A DNA stretch of 64,000 nt, taken from positions 1,550,001 to 1,614,000 of the forward strand of contig JBAIAA010000603.1 in NCBI GenBank assembly GCA_037893245.1. The letters run 5' to 3'. The position numbers were made by a program, and so were the translations under genes. Shown piece after piece: positions 31,401-42,163 of this stretch. This DNA comes from Crossaster papposus. Taxonomy: Eukaryota > Echinodermata > Asteroidea > Velatida > Solasteridae. Position 1 is the first letter of the stretch. Each line of letters opens with the position of its first letter. The notes beneath the pieces are model-generated. The model did not search any database. It was not told the DNA's origin and worked only from the letters and a program-made list of their open reading frames with translations.

Positions 31401-33162
31401 CACTCCGTGGCTGCTTCCAATGGCGGATTGCTTCCGTCTTGGCTGGGTCAGTGGCAACTCCCTTAGCCGAAACAACATGACCCAAGTAGTTGCATTCTTC
31501 CCGGAAGAGACGGCATTTACTCGGCTTGATCTTCAATCCGTGTTGCCTAAGTCGCCGGAAAACCACCTCTAACCTCTCTAAATGCTCATCGAACGTGCTC
31601 GAAAACACCAAGATGTCGTCAAGGTATAGGAGCAGACTCCCATAGTTGAGGTCCCCAAGGATAACCTCCATTAGCCGCTGGAAGGTTGCTGGAGCATTGC
31701 TCAGGCCAAATGGCATGCGGACATACTCGAACAAGCCACCGGTGCCCGCTCTAAACGCCGTCTTGGGGACATCCTCTTGTGCTACTGCTACTTGGTGGTA
31801 ACCTTGGGCCAAATCAAGAGAGGAGAAGAGCTTTGCCCCTCCAAGGGAATCCAGCGCCTCGTCAATTCTAGGAAGGGGGTAGGCATCTTTGCGTGTCCGC
31901 TCGTTTAACATTCGGTAATCGACGCAAAGTCGAAGGCTTCCATCTTTCTTGCGTACAACTACCACAGGGGCTGCGTACGGGCTAGACGAGGGCTGGATAA
32001 TTTGTTGCTTTAAGAGCTTCTGCAAATGAGCTTTCACTTCGGTCATCTGGTGTGGGGGAACTCTCCGGTGGGGGGTACATACAGGCTGGTCATCAGTGGT
32101 GGGGATTTTGTGTGTTACCGTTGTAGTGTGTCCTAAGTCATCCTCGTCTTTGCAAAATACATCTCGAAACCGGAGCAGGAGATCTGTAAGTTTCCCCTGC
32201 TGTTCTGGAGTTAACTTCATGCCACCCATATCTAGGTCAATAGGCAGAGCAGACTTCCCTGTCAACCCCGCTCTGGTAGCACTGACTGAGTTGACGGTTG
32301 CTTCGTGCAGCTCTTGCAGCACTCCAACTTGAATGCCATCATCAGTGATTCTGACTTCTCCACTGTCAACTTGAAGCTCTCTTTCATCTGTCACTATACC
32401 AATTCTGCTTTTTGCTGGGAGCCAAGCATCCTCCTGACTGACGTTGGCAACCTTGATGTGGACAAACCCCCGCTCAACAGCAGACAACGTGTCGACCACA
32501 GCCAGATTGCGTGGTAGGTTACCAGTCACCCCACTGACAGCTTGAATGAGGGCCTGTCCTGAATCAGGATTGAACCTGGGGATGAAGCACTTTACGGCTT
32601 TGACTGAACGGGCTGGAACACACACGGGTCTAGTCCCACTAACCTTCGCGAACCCCATCCGTGCTTTTGAAGCCTCAGACATATCGTAGGTACAAAGTGC
32701 GTTTGCCCAGGCCGTACCATCCCCTCTCTGTAATTGATGCAGGTAGGACTCGCCATGGATTTCCTTCAAAGCCTTCCAGACCTCGCGGAGGATGTTCGAA
32801 CCGAGTAGCCCTATGGGCTGTGTAGTATTCAGTTCTGTCGTTTTGGAAACCAGGACTCCCACCCCCTTGAGTTGAACTCCGAGTAGATCCATATCCAACT
32901 CTGCATAGCCCACGTAAGGGATCTCAATTCCGTTCGCTCCATACACCTTTAGCCACCTAGTAACATCTTGTAGAGCTGGTTTCCTGGACGACAGACTCAT
33001 ATAGATAGTCTCTGGCAGGACAGTTACCTCGCTGCCTGTGTCTAAGACAACCCTCACCGGTTGGTCATAAATCGAAACACAGACTTCCGGGCTTTTCGCA
33101 ACTGCCCTGCCAAGGACCTCCTCCTTTGTTCGTTCCCTAGAGCCATCCTCCCGCCCCTCCAA
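28450..33162 (-). CDS. pol: Gypsy pol polyprotein (PR-RT-RH-IN)
   Basis: About 1570 codons, open throughout. Domains in order: aspartic protease (VVLDTGSEVTVLPE, near residue 40); reverse transcriptase with LRLCVDYRMLN, SSLDLAQGYHQV and the YLDDILVF active site (about 330-560); RNase H (ETDASFNGLGAVLSQ, then ALKWAVTEK); integrase with an HHCC finger (HNQAGHQGRERTL..CTQCERC) and a D-D-E core (IDFTT, HSDQGRNFES, NGQCERFNRT); and a C-terminal WKPTPYKV module followed by a long Ser/Thr/Pro/Glu-rich tail. The order PR-RT-RH-IN is that of Ty3/gypsy. The frame begins with TTG at 33162 and has no nearby ATG, which fits expression together with gag. The tail is homologous to the fragment at 1-426. Confidence 0.95.
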   Translation of the reverse strand: MEGREDGSRERTKEEVLGRAVAKSPEVCVSIYDQPVRVVLDTGSEVTVLPETIYMSLSSRKPALQDVTRWLKVYGANGIEIPYVGYAELDMDLLGVQLKGVGVLVSKTTELNTTQPIGLLGSNILREVWKALKEIHGESYLHQLQRGDGTAWANALCTYDMSEASKARMGFAKVSGTRPVCVPARSVKAVKCFIPRFNPDSGQALIQAVSGVTGNLPRNLAVVDTLSAVERGFVHIKVANVSQEDAWLPAKSRIGIVTDERELQVDSGEVRITDDGIQVGVLQELHEATVNSVSATRAGLTGKSALPIDLDMGGMKLTPEQQGKLTDLLLRFRDVFCKDEDDLGHTTTVTHKIPTTDDQPVCTPHRRVPPHQMTEVKAHLQKLLKQQIIQPSSSPYAAPVVVVRKKDGSLRLCVDYRMLNERTRKDAYPLPRIDEALDSLGGAKLFSSLDLAQGYHQVAVAQEDVPKTAFRAGTGGLFEYVRMPFGLSNAPATFQRLMEVILGDLNYGSLLLYLDDILVFSSTFDEHLERLEVVFRRLRQHGLKIKPSKCRLFREECNYLGHVVSAKGVATDPAKTEAIRHWKQPRSEKELRAFLGLAGYYRRFVKHFSQVAAPLHALLTKQGCKKGAAWRRPTSGQQDDFCRQWNSDCTGAFKEIKARLTSPPILGYPDFTRPFVVETDASFNGLGAVLSQDQEHGRVVIGYASRSLRPPEKKMENYSSMKLELLALKWAVTEKFREYLLGAEFVIFTDNNPLSYLKTAKLGAAEMRWASQLAQFNFSIKYRSGKANANADALSRQHSQAEETLQRISNSTSLQEVGLADAMVAQAKVRAAAAMEVPYALRTLPGYSPDELAKMQKEDGVISRFLVFWRLGARPRPGLLKKESNATRALLKRWDRIREMQGVFFVSTQDPVEGEYCQLIIPANLQPAVLTALHNQAGHQGRERTLALVKRRCYWPGMVSDVEKWCTQCERCVLAKAPVPAVRPTMGKLLAERPLDILAIDFTTLERATDGRENVLVMTDVFSKFSQAVPCRDQKSTTVAKVLVKEWFHKYGIPRRIHSDQGRNFESQLVKDLCTAYGTSKSRTTAYHPQGNGQCERFNRTLHNLLRTLSTEQKKRWPEHIQELVFVYNCTPHSSTGLSPFFVFMGQEPTLPLDLLLGLTDLEAAPPLGLDTWVDQHLHKLKNAAEAALSRMERRSATRCKRSDARANDQGIPVGTRVLLRSHPQGRNKIADYWKPTPYKVEERPLTNVYRVKLADGTGPSRYVSRTEILDTGEIVPSDLEEGNPEATGATPQEVTLITTANPPLLGKAEETISQEVPLSTPGSPSPDEVQKTSEAQHQNSSASGPDDPLEFHDILVLEYDPNKAVDVVQSAGTHDGTCTTPSPTKEPQSPSCSAEDSLPVCQWTTPSGSPTEPQCQQSADKETVVPAAPTPTLESLSFKDVSHTSSAELQSIGDNQEISEHISGPVIDDSATSITSKPPINPVRRSSRRRAGKHSNLHHVPRSSSRLIQVGRRLSCFRKPLLKGPGPKEIPCTKISLVSDGVEDWLQDFLKGDVRLARPLGTATIGQVA

Positions 33163-33173
33163 CGCTCGGCTCT

Positions 33174-34283
33174 TTACGATGGAGGGCTGGCTTTTGGGGC
33201 ATTTTTGTATTGAGAACTGGTGTTCCTGGTATCCCGTGGGGCTGGGTTGAATGGGGGTGCATCAGTCCAGCTTGTACGTGAGCTGGCTGGCGGTGGTGCC
33301 TGGGCTTCCCCTTCTCTTTGTCTCCGTGGGGGGTTGGGGCAGTAACGGGCTATGTGGCCTGTCCATCCACAGCTGTAGCAGGTCACAGGTCGATAGCCTC
33401 CAGCCCGAAGGGGAGTAACTGGTGCTGCAACGGGGCGGGCTGGGTGCGACATTAGAGAGGACACCTTCTCACACAGTTGACTCAAGGCCTCTTGAGTTGC
33501 CTTGAGTTGGCTGGCGTGCTCCTTTAACTGCTCCTGGATGCAGTTGTCCCCCTCACTGAACCGCACTTTTGCCGATCGGGCCTCAGCCACTGGGGGTGGT
33601 GGGGGACTCTCCCATGACAGAACTTTATCACGCAGGTCTGTGAAGGAGATTCCCTCATTCTCCTGGGTGTACCGGCGCACCTCCCTCCGTAGTGAGTGGT
33701 CTCTCAGCCCCGACGAGAACTTTTCATTCAGAATGGCATCCTTGTCCTGGAATAAAGGACTTCCTTCCGGAGATGCAATTTCCACCTTCCTGAGCAGCTT
33801 CATCAGATGGAGGGAGTATTCCTGGATGGACTCCCCGGCACGCTGACTCCTCCCATAGAAATCTTCCCATCGGGTGGATGGTGTCTCATGACAAGTGTAC
33901 GCCTTTGTGACTCGGCCTACTATCTTCACCGCGCTGCTTCTATCTTCGGCTGGGCAAAGGCGGATTTCATCCCGAGCTGGTCCCGACAGATGGTCAAGTA
34001 CCAGCTGTGCCCCCTCTGCATCAGACAAGTCTTTTGTCAGGCGGTGCATATCCTCTGCCCACTCTAGTACTTCCGGGTCCTTGTCAGTAAGTGGTCTGCC
34101 TGCAAATTTCAACCCCCGGTCTCGTGGCACGACGACAATCCTTGCCGGTTTTGGCGCCTTTCCCTTCTCTTCATTCTCCAACTCCGACAGGCGGGTGGTC
34201 AGAGCCTTCAACTGCTCCTGTAGAGCCTCCATCTTCACTACCTGCAGTGTGTCACCGATACACCAACCTTTTTGGTAGGGCAC
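33174..34283 (-). CDS. gag: Gypsy gag polyprotein
   Basis: About 369 codons; an internal ATG giving MEALQEQLKALTTRLSELEN may be the true start. An N-terminal coiled-coil stretch is followed by a gag-like central domain (RWEDFYGRSQRAGESIQEYS.., FSSGLRDHSLRREVRRY) and a CCHC zinc knuckle CYSCGWTGHIARYC near residue 300, then a Pro-rich end. It forms the particle shell and binds the element RNA. It ends just before the pol frame. Confidence 0.9.
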   Translation of the reverse strand: MPYQKGWCIGDTLQVVKMEALQEQLKALTTRLSELENEEKGKAPKPARIVVVPRDRGLKFAGRPLTDKDPEVLEWAEDMHRLTKDLSDAEGAQLVLDHLSGPARDEIRLCPAEDRSSAVKIVGRVTKAYTCHETPSTRWEDFYGRSQRAGESIQEYSLHLMKLLRKVEIASPEGSPLFQDKDAILNEKFSSGLRDHSLRREVRRYTQENEGISFTDLRDKVLSWESPPPPPVAEARSAKVRFSEGDNCIQEQLKEHASQLKATQEALSQLCEKVSSLMSHPARPVAAPVTPLRAGGYRPVTCYSCGWTGHIARYCPNPPRRQREGEAQAPPPASSRTSWTDAPPFNPAPRDTRNTSSQYKNAPKASPPS

Positions 34284-34305
34284 TCACAATCCTGCCTACG
34301 ACGCT

Positions 34306-35792
34306 TGTAACACAGATGTTCTTGACTTGCGAGTGCTTTTTATTATGACCCAGTACCAAAAAAAGGTTGGTGCACGTGATCCTACATACAACAAATAAAA
34401 CAAGAAAAGAACTAATAATCAATACACATTAAAGGAAAGCAATAAAGAAATAGGTGTAATTAATTAAAATCAAATTAAATGTAAAATACAATGGAATAAT
34501 CAATAAACATAAAAACCTAAGCCTAAAAGTCTAATGGCACTATAGAGAAAATATAAGTAACATATAGAGTCTACATCTTTAAACTGAAGAGTATACAAAG
34601 TCAACCCAAATGTGGTATACAAGATTACTGACCTTAACTTATAAAATTAAAGGAAAAACATTAAAGCCTTCAGTCCACTAAACAATCCCATTAAACTTCA
34701 AAGGGTAGTTGCCCCATTTGACCTGTGAAGCTTCAACAGGTGTAGCCTATCCACTGTTCTTATAGAAAACAAGATAAACTTTAACTGAACTTTAAGAGAA
34801 AAGTAAACCACATAAATAACTCTGGCTAGCTAGCACCGAGGCCCATAAAGTGACCCAGTGGCCAAACCTTTGACCTGCGGTTAATGACTTTTCCATGAAC
34901 TTAGAAAGCACTTGGTGGACAGACCCACCCTCGCCTATACAAGGCTGGCAATAGTGCAATGATCACATGTCAATTGTTTCTCAGTCGCGGTAAGTAACCA
35001 CTAAGCAAAGGCACTCCAATATCAATAATATCGATATAAGTTATATGAATAGCACAATTGCAACCAATCGATACACACAATACAGTACAGTTTCAACCTT
35101 ATAAAATAACACAGAGTTTCAAACTGTTGTCTGAACTTAAAGGTAATCGTTAAACTATCAAATGCATGTTGCTAAATGATAGGAATACGTCTCTAAACCT
35201 TTCAAACAAAATACTTAAAAAGATCCAGATAAAATATAAACTGAACCTAAGAAAGGAACTTCAGGAAATCTGGCATTACAAGGGAGTAACATATCCCAAC
35301 TCAAAATAAAGTTCTTATATGACAAATTATATAAAACAAAACTAATCTAAGCACACAAAGGATTATATTAAAGAGTGTACAGTTTAACAGCAGTCAACGT
35401 CTACAAAGTATAAGAAAGAGCTACATGTACTTTTCATCATAAATTCTTCTAGCAAACTGTTAACAACCACCTTGTAAATCTGACTAATAGTGGGTCCAGC
35501 TAAGGAAATATAACAAAAGTGTGTACTCACTCTGCAGGTATCCAGGTGACAGCAAGGAAAGGATAGGTTTGATGCTGTGTGTGTCTCAAGAAATGGATAG
35601 ATTTGGTATTGCGTGTGCCTCTCAAGCAAGGAGAGCTGAGTGAAAGTGAACTTGGCCTGCTGATAACAGGGGTACCAGGGCCACTGCACATGGTCACTAC
35701 TTGTCAACACTTTTACGACTTATAGTTACTTTATTGTAAGGGACTGTAAGGGATGGTCTACAATAAGCCAATGCACAAAGTGCTTGGTCACA
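34306..35792 (-). repeat. 5' LTR of the gypsy element
   Basis: Same 1487-bp sequence as 26834-28320. In element orientation this is the upstream LTR and would hold the promoter. The tRNA primer site just inside it (AGCGTCGTAGGCAGGATT in element orientation) is not one I can assign to a tRNA. Confidence 0.95.
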
Positions 35793-36274
35793 GTTAGAAC
35801 TTGCAAAACTAAGTCAAACTGTCATCCCCAGAACTTAGAAAAACTAAACAACTTCGAACAGGCCCACGTATGATGTGTAGAGGGGCAGTGGGTCTCGGAG
35901 GGATTGAGGAGGATTCTAGGAACTGCTTCATCCAGTGTGTGGAGAAACGTGATAAAGACACTCCAATTCCTTTAATTAGGAAATGGATTCTACCTGGCAC
36001 ACTAATAAATTCAGATTGTTGGAAGTCCTATGATTGTCTTGCATCACTTGGATACAGCCACGAGTCAGTAAATCACTCGCAGGAGTTTGTAAACTACACA
36101 AACAAAATCGAAGGACATTGGCATCAAATGAAGGCGAGACTTCCAACCCACAGTAGGCGAAAACACCACTATGTATCATACCTAGCGGAGTTCCTCTACC
36201 GATACAAGCATCGAGACGAAGACCTGTTCACGGCGTTCATGATACAGGACATTTCCGAAGTATACTCTCCCTGA
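35793..36274 (+). pseudogene. Merlin/IS1595-type transposase relic, C-terminal DDE part
   Basis: From about 35870 one frame reads GGIEEDSRNCFIQCVEKRD, then LPGTLINSDCWKSYDCL (second catalytic Asp), NHSQEFVN, NKIEGHWHQMKARLP (catalytic Glu) and YLAEFLYRYKH. This is the C-terminal half of a Merlin-type DDE transposase. The first catalytic Asp segment is not found in the preceding, frame-damaged 75 bp. With 26282-26728 it shows one Merlin copy split by the gypsy insertion. Confidence 0.8.
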
Positions 36275-36367
36275 TTTATCAGGGTGATGGAGACTAGAGT
36301 GAGGCGAGTTTCTATATACCATTAAGTATCGACACATTTCAGGAGTACCCTCCCTAAAAGCAGCTAT

Positions 36368-36560
36368 TGTTCGTTTTGTGTTGCACCGTTCTCAACACGC
36401 GGTCACCATTGACTGCCTCTATATCGTAGCCGCGCCAATCGTAGCCACCCCAATCGTAGCCACCCCAATCGTAGCCACCAACGGGAGACTCACTTTGGAC
36501 TTAGGTTTTTTTTCAACGGCCTCTATTCGTTTTGTGTTGCACTGTTCTCTAGCACTGACT
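36368..36560 (+). repeat. Direct repeat pair around a 15-bp tandem repeat
   Basis: TTCGTTTTGTGTTGCACYGT occurs at about 36368 and 36526. Between them (36433-36479) stand three copies of CCAATCGTAGCCACC. Confidence 0.7.
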
Positions 36561-36594
36561 CGTACATGTACGTTATAGGTAGGGATATAGTTAA

Positions 36595-39500
36595 GGCGGC
36601 TTACCGAAATTGACTAGCCGTGATTCTGCAGTCCGTATGCGTTCTGGCCGATAAGTCTGCAGTTGCTAAGGGAGGCGGGAATCTGCAGACTGGACGGGTG
36701 TGTGCGTTCAAGCGCTGCGAGTTTAATGAGCTCTACCAGCCATGCGCTATTGTCATCTCAACAATGATATAATGAATAAACATGAGTCACTAGAGACCTC
36801 ATGAATCCGGACGGCCGGTACGCGGAAAGACGTGCTATTTAAAAAATAGCACTTGAATTAGAATACGGTCGTTTTCCCAGCTATACTTCTGGATCGCAAA
36901 AGAATGTTCCGGCTGCTTTAGGCTAGACCAATTTTAGAAAATCAAGTATTAAAAAAAGGTTTAGGATTCCTACCTACATATAGAGTGTTGGACATACTAA
37001 CATTTAAAACAATTACTTTTCATAATCTATGCTCTTCTAATTTTGAAAATACGATGTTAAAAAAACTAACATCACTTTTCCTAGTTCGGGATCGTTCTAA
37101 TAACTGTTTCGTAAATAACGAAATATAATTGGGCGAAAATAAATTTCAGTTAGAACCAACTTGAATGAAGCAGATTTTTCGAAACTGGTTTTAAATAATT
37201 TATATAAATACAGTTCATTTAAAATATTTACAATAAGTTTAGTTTTCGTTTAACGTTAGATAGGACAGCCCTGATACTTCACGACGGCAACGACAGCAAT
37301 TGCCGTCGATGCCCCTACCGATTGCCGCAATGCCCTTTAGAAATCCCACTTTCCACGGCAATTGTTGCCGTGCCCTTTCTCCTGAAAAAAAATATATTAA
37401 ACGATATTCTGCATGCGACTTAAATCTAATAAAATGGCACAGAAAATGAGCTGAAATATAGAGACTGTCAAAACTTGCGACGTCTGTGTGATCTATCTGC
37501 AGATCCCAGAAAAAAAATTAACGCAACGAACAACTTTCTCACACATGTACACATGCACATATTCGGTCGCAGTTAACACTGGCCCAGACGCGCAGTAGGA
37601 TGTGAAAATATTATACCAAATGCAGCGCGGTTCCCTGCAATTATGTATACTAATACTGCACGTGAACCAGCGACGCGGTCATTGATATTATTTTCCCACT
37701 GCGTGTCCGGTCGATCGAGTGTAGTGTTGAATGGCACGACTGTGGCCACGTGCAGTGCGCGCGGCGGTAGGCCTACTATTAATTAATACGCACGGCAGGC
37801 CTATAACTTGACGTGTGTCGGAAGAATAATCCTCCATCTAAGACAGACATCGAGTAAACAGAACGGCCACAAAAGACAACTTTAGCAACAAAATAAGATG
37901 AACTGAAAAACACTTTAGACTTTAGAATTATAGACATTTATTTTTTTGATTTTATATAAATGTAGGTTTTTAAATTGGGCCTGTGCCTGCCCTACTCTAA
38001 AATATTATAATAATTATAACTTGTGCAGACCCACTGACAGTCTCTTATTACTAGTTTCCTGTGTGTATTTATTGTGTAAGATTGTATTATTTATGAAATA
38101 TGTGTTTTTTTCAAAAATTGCCTTGCCTTGAAAGTCCCCCCCCCCCCCCCCGCCCAAGGGACTAAACAAAAAAATTACCAAAAGCAAAAGTCATTTAACA
38201 ATTTAACACTGGTTTCCTTGACAACAATGTTCCTATGCAACCATCCTTGTTTTGGCCTTTATTAGCGTCTTCAGGCCGATAATCTCATTGGTGCTAGAAT
38301 TCCGTCTCCATGACAATCTGCTGTCTAGCGCTTAGTTCCCACGGTCAATACTTGGCGATGGGCCAAGAAGTTTAAGTTGTGGACGGCTGTTTACTGTGCA
38401 AGTAGTAGACCTAAATGTGTTTGTCAATGTTCCTACATGGAGGTCTGCAAGCGCCGTCATCCCCGACGATTTAAGCTGCTTGTTTAAATATTTTTAAAAA
38501 TAACATTTAATTGAATTGATATAAATCTCCCTAGGATTTTCTAATAGTTTACCTGTCCCAAAATTAATTTGCTTTAATTTATCAACTTGGAGAAGAAACT
38601 TCTGTACTGGAAGTTGTGCCACACAAACATTGTCCGTTAAAATTACTTGTGCGTCCCATATCTGCATTTTCAGAGTGCATACATAAACGGTCGTCGTGTT
38701 CCCCGTAGCTAGCTAGCTACATGTAGCAACTTGAATTATTGCGTGCCAGCGGGAATTTCCCGAGGCCGTTTTCCAAACCCCAACTTCGTCTCCACTGAGG
38801 CTTCGTTCCTGTAGTTTGGCAATAATGATGGAGCCCGCATAGGGCCTAGGCTGGGGTTTGGAAAACGGCCGGCGTGCTTTTAGTTCCGAGTTGTGCATGC
38901 GTGCGATCGCGAAGAAGATCGCTGGAAAGTTCGAATCGTGTAAATAGGCTGTTTCGTGTATAATATCGCGTAAAGTGTTTTCCTTTCGTTTGGCATTTTA
39001 AAACATAAAGATGGATAGAATATGCAAGATAAAGGTATCAGAGGAAATAAGAGAATCTAATCTTTGTTTAAATGATGCAAACTTTAAGAAACTTTGTGAT
39101 TAATTTTGCAGTGTCTGTTCGTTAAAACAGAAAAAGGCCATGTATCAATTAGTCCCTTCGTGAAAACGAAAAACTCGATAGGGATAATTTTTTCTTAATC
39201 CCCTAAAATAATCCCCCTTAAAAATAATAAATAATATCTCTTAACAATTTAAAACCAATGCCCTCTATTCGTGTTCGTGACATACATGCATGTTCTTTTA
39301 ATGTCGCCAATAACCAGTTTGGTATGCTATTTGGTCAACTATTCTGTATTTTGTTCCCTAATATTTATAATAGTGAACCGGGCCCTCCAAATAACGAACA
39401 CGATCGTTAACTTATAAATAATACTTGTACTTGGACCGTTTACAAAATCCCTGGCTTCGGCTCTGTATCAGGCTAAAGCCTATTGCTAAACTGCAGAACG

Positions 39501-39812
39501 AAGACAAAGCTGTTCATGATCGTGATCCGGGGCCAGTATGCCAACCATTAAAATAGTTGCGGTTTTGCAAGTCGGTATTCTGCAGACTGACCGGCCATCG
39601 TCGTAACTATTCATATTTAAATTAGCTCCCTAGCGCTCCAGCTGGCCCGGCGGGTCTGCAGAAGATCGGGTATATTCACGTTGTTTGTTATTTAAATGAA
39701 GCGTTCTGGCCTGTGCTAGGACGGGTAACTAAGGGCTCTTTTGTTTAAAAAGACTGCAGGAGTCTGCAGAAAGAACGCAGCCGGCACGGCTAGTCAATTT
39801 CGGTAAGCCGCC
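36595..39812. mobile_element. 3.2-kb TIR element, TAA target duplication (Harbinger-like)
   Basis: The inverted ends start GGCGGCTTACCGAAATTGAC and match perfectly for 28 bp. TAA stands on both sides (36592-36594 and 39813-39815). Both subterminal regions carry several TCTGCAGAC-type words (left at 36630-36690, right at 39585-39775), likely transposase binding sites. I find no transposase in the AT-rich interior, so this seems non-autonomous or internally eroded. A poly(C) run is at 38136-38151, and a short inverted pair (GGCCGTTTTCCAAACCCCA) is at 38762 and 38852. Confidence 0.75.
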
Positions 39813-39815
39813 TAA

Positions 39816-42163
39816 GGTAAAAAACACCACTAAATCAATTGTAGTATATACAGCAGGTGATGTTTACTACATTAAGCATAGATAACATGGACACCACAGT
39901 GTCCTAGTTATGTACGTTAGAAACCCATTGTAATCTCCCAAAAAATTTATACAAAAAAAACCAACCGACTTTATTTTTATTGAGTTTTTACAATCATAGT
40001 TTTCAAGAAATGTGGGCGACTGAGGCAAGAAAACTTTCTTTCACTTTCTGCTTTTGTTCATAACTCGCGGACACGATGGTGGACACGCAACAATCCAGTG
40101 GTACCGGTACTAAACTTAATATAACCAATGGCTGCCAATCTTGGTCATTACACGAAAAAGATTGACACCCAACATGCTATTAGTTTGTAAAAAGGAGTCT
40201 CCTGACAACCGTGTGTTGGCAACGTGCGAAGACTTGCATACATATGTACATGTAACTAATGGAGACAAAATCCAAGCCACAAGGAAATGAATACATAACG
40301 TGTACATGTACATGTAGTTCACCAGCATTCTGAGACCCTCTATAGCACTGATATTTTGAAAGTAATGTTCATTGCACATGATGTACTGCGTACATGGGTG
40401 CCAGGTGTAACTGCGTTTTCACTTCCGATGAATTGGCATGAGAACAGTGGCACAACTTGGTGGACACCAAGAGTTACATACTTTTTGTACAACATTTTAA
40501 CATTTTATTTCATGAGAAAAATAAGCATACTACCGGTATGTGGACAAATGTTGGACCATACATGTACAATGATTAAAGGGTAAGTATGGTAGGCTTGTGA
40601 CTGATTTTTGTTTAAACAAAATTTACTCTGTGGATAAACATAAATAATTTACACAAAAATACATTGCCCTGAATGTAACACAGACATTTTGTTTCAGGCA
40701 GCCTTTTTTTGTCTGCTTACAAATGTAGTTGCATAAAATAAAAACTTGCAGTAATGCTTTCCTGTAAGGTACCGGTACATTGTACCGGTACCCCCTACCA
40801 GTAGGTTTCTTAAAGGGTCCTAGAAATGTGTTTTTTATTAGTTTAAATGAAAGATTATAACTAATTGAGTGATTTTCAGTTTATAAAAGTTTTATTTTTG
40901 GGTAATTAATATGAGAAAAAAAATAATAAAGTGCTTTGGGGGACCGGCCCCGCCCCTAGAATGGTACATGTAGCTTATTAACATGTAAAATTTGCATAAT
41001 TGTGACGTATGTTTGGGAAGACTTCGACGTCGCGACCAGCGTGCCCGTGCATGCATGCATCGTGTGCCACGCGTATCGATGCAAAATCATTCAGTCGATG
41101 GTCGACTCAAGTTATTGTCAAAGGAATTGTCAAGTGGAATATCTTCTTCAGATGTAGGACCTGATGATACTGCGGATATTTCGTCCGATTCTGTGGAATA
41201 TGCGCTCCCCTACCCCGAACTGTCGTCTTCACTCGCCATGTCTGAACAAAATCTGCTGCGTGCGTACCCGCGTGAATGGCATCTCTTTTTGGGGGGTTGC
41301 CGAATGTTCGTCACGAACAGCGCCACCATTTGTCAGTGTTTGAACATGTTAATGAGGGGGCCAATTACATTTACGGTGATTAACCCCAATTAATGTCATT
41401 TTATACCATTTTATCACCCCTGGTCTTGTTACTTACACACCAAGGCACATTTTAAATTATTAAACAGCAATTCTCCTCTGAAGGTCTGCTTAGAACCTTT
41501 AAGTTAAAAACCTTAATATTAACCTGTTTTCATTGCAATTTCAATGCCTGTAACTAAAATAAATGCAAGTTATTGAGTCATTTTCATATGATAAAATGTG
41601 CCGTGTATTGTATCCCTGTATAACAAATAACCTAAATCCTCATTTGAATACCAGGTAACCGCAATCCAGCAGTAGTTTAGGCCTTATGACCTGGACTCTG
41701 CATTATCCTCCAGTGGGAAAAAACCCAAATGCCCTCAATCCTGCAAAATCCTGGGGATTTGGGATATGATTAGGGTTATATGGATGGACAAAAATGTTAT
41801 AAAATTGTGACAAAATCTTCGAGAAATTTCAGAGACCTAATCTCAGACACCTTGGCTGAAGTGTTATACTCAGGATCTGACTCCAAACAACCAACTTTCA
41901 TGAGTCCGCTGTCATTGCAAAAATCTTGCAAAAATCAGCATTTCCAGTTTTGTGAGGAATTACTTTGAAAATATTCTTGACCCTCCCTGAATTTTGAAAT
42001 CTCAAATTTTCTCTACCACTGGACTCCACTTGACTTTTTCATGTGGCTCCTATGATAGTACTGATTCAATTTTTTTTTTTAAATAATTGCGTTTGTTTGT
42101 TTGTTTGCTTTATACCGTATTTGCGCCCAGGGTCTTGGATTTATTCAAGAGAGCACAGCAGAC
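39816..42163. other. Upstream flank of the MAO-like gene
   Basis: No second gene is supported. A frame at 40992-41393 starts with TTG and has a Ser/Asp-rich middle; it shows no recognisable domain. Promoter and any 5' UTR exon of the MAO-like gene must lie here, but no TATA box or clear start site can be picked. Confidence 0.4.

Larger units (their letters stand above)
26834..35792 (-). mobile_element. Ty3/gypsy LTR retrotransposon, whole-looking, young
   Basis: An 8959-bp element on the minus strand with two LTRs of exactly 1487 bp that look identical where compared, and GTTA on both flanks (26830-26833 and 35793-35796). Inside are gag (33174-34283) and pol (28450-33162), both open; no env is seen. 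A purine-rich tract (AGCAGAGGAGAG) abuts the 3' LTR. pol is in a different frame from gag, as in families that make Pol by frameshifting or reinitiation. LTR likeness argues for a recent insertion. It landed in a Merlin relic. Confidence 0.95.

Noticed and set aside
40992-41393. 134-codon frame upstream of the MAO-like gene
   Set aside because: Begins with TTG, has no recognisable domain and no splice context; could at most be an eroded transposon piece.
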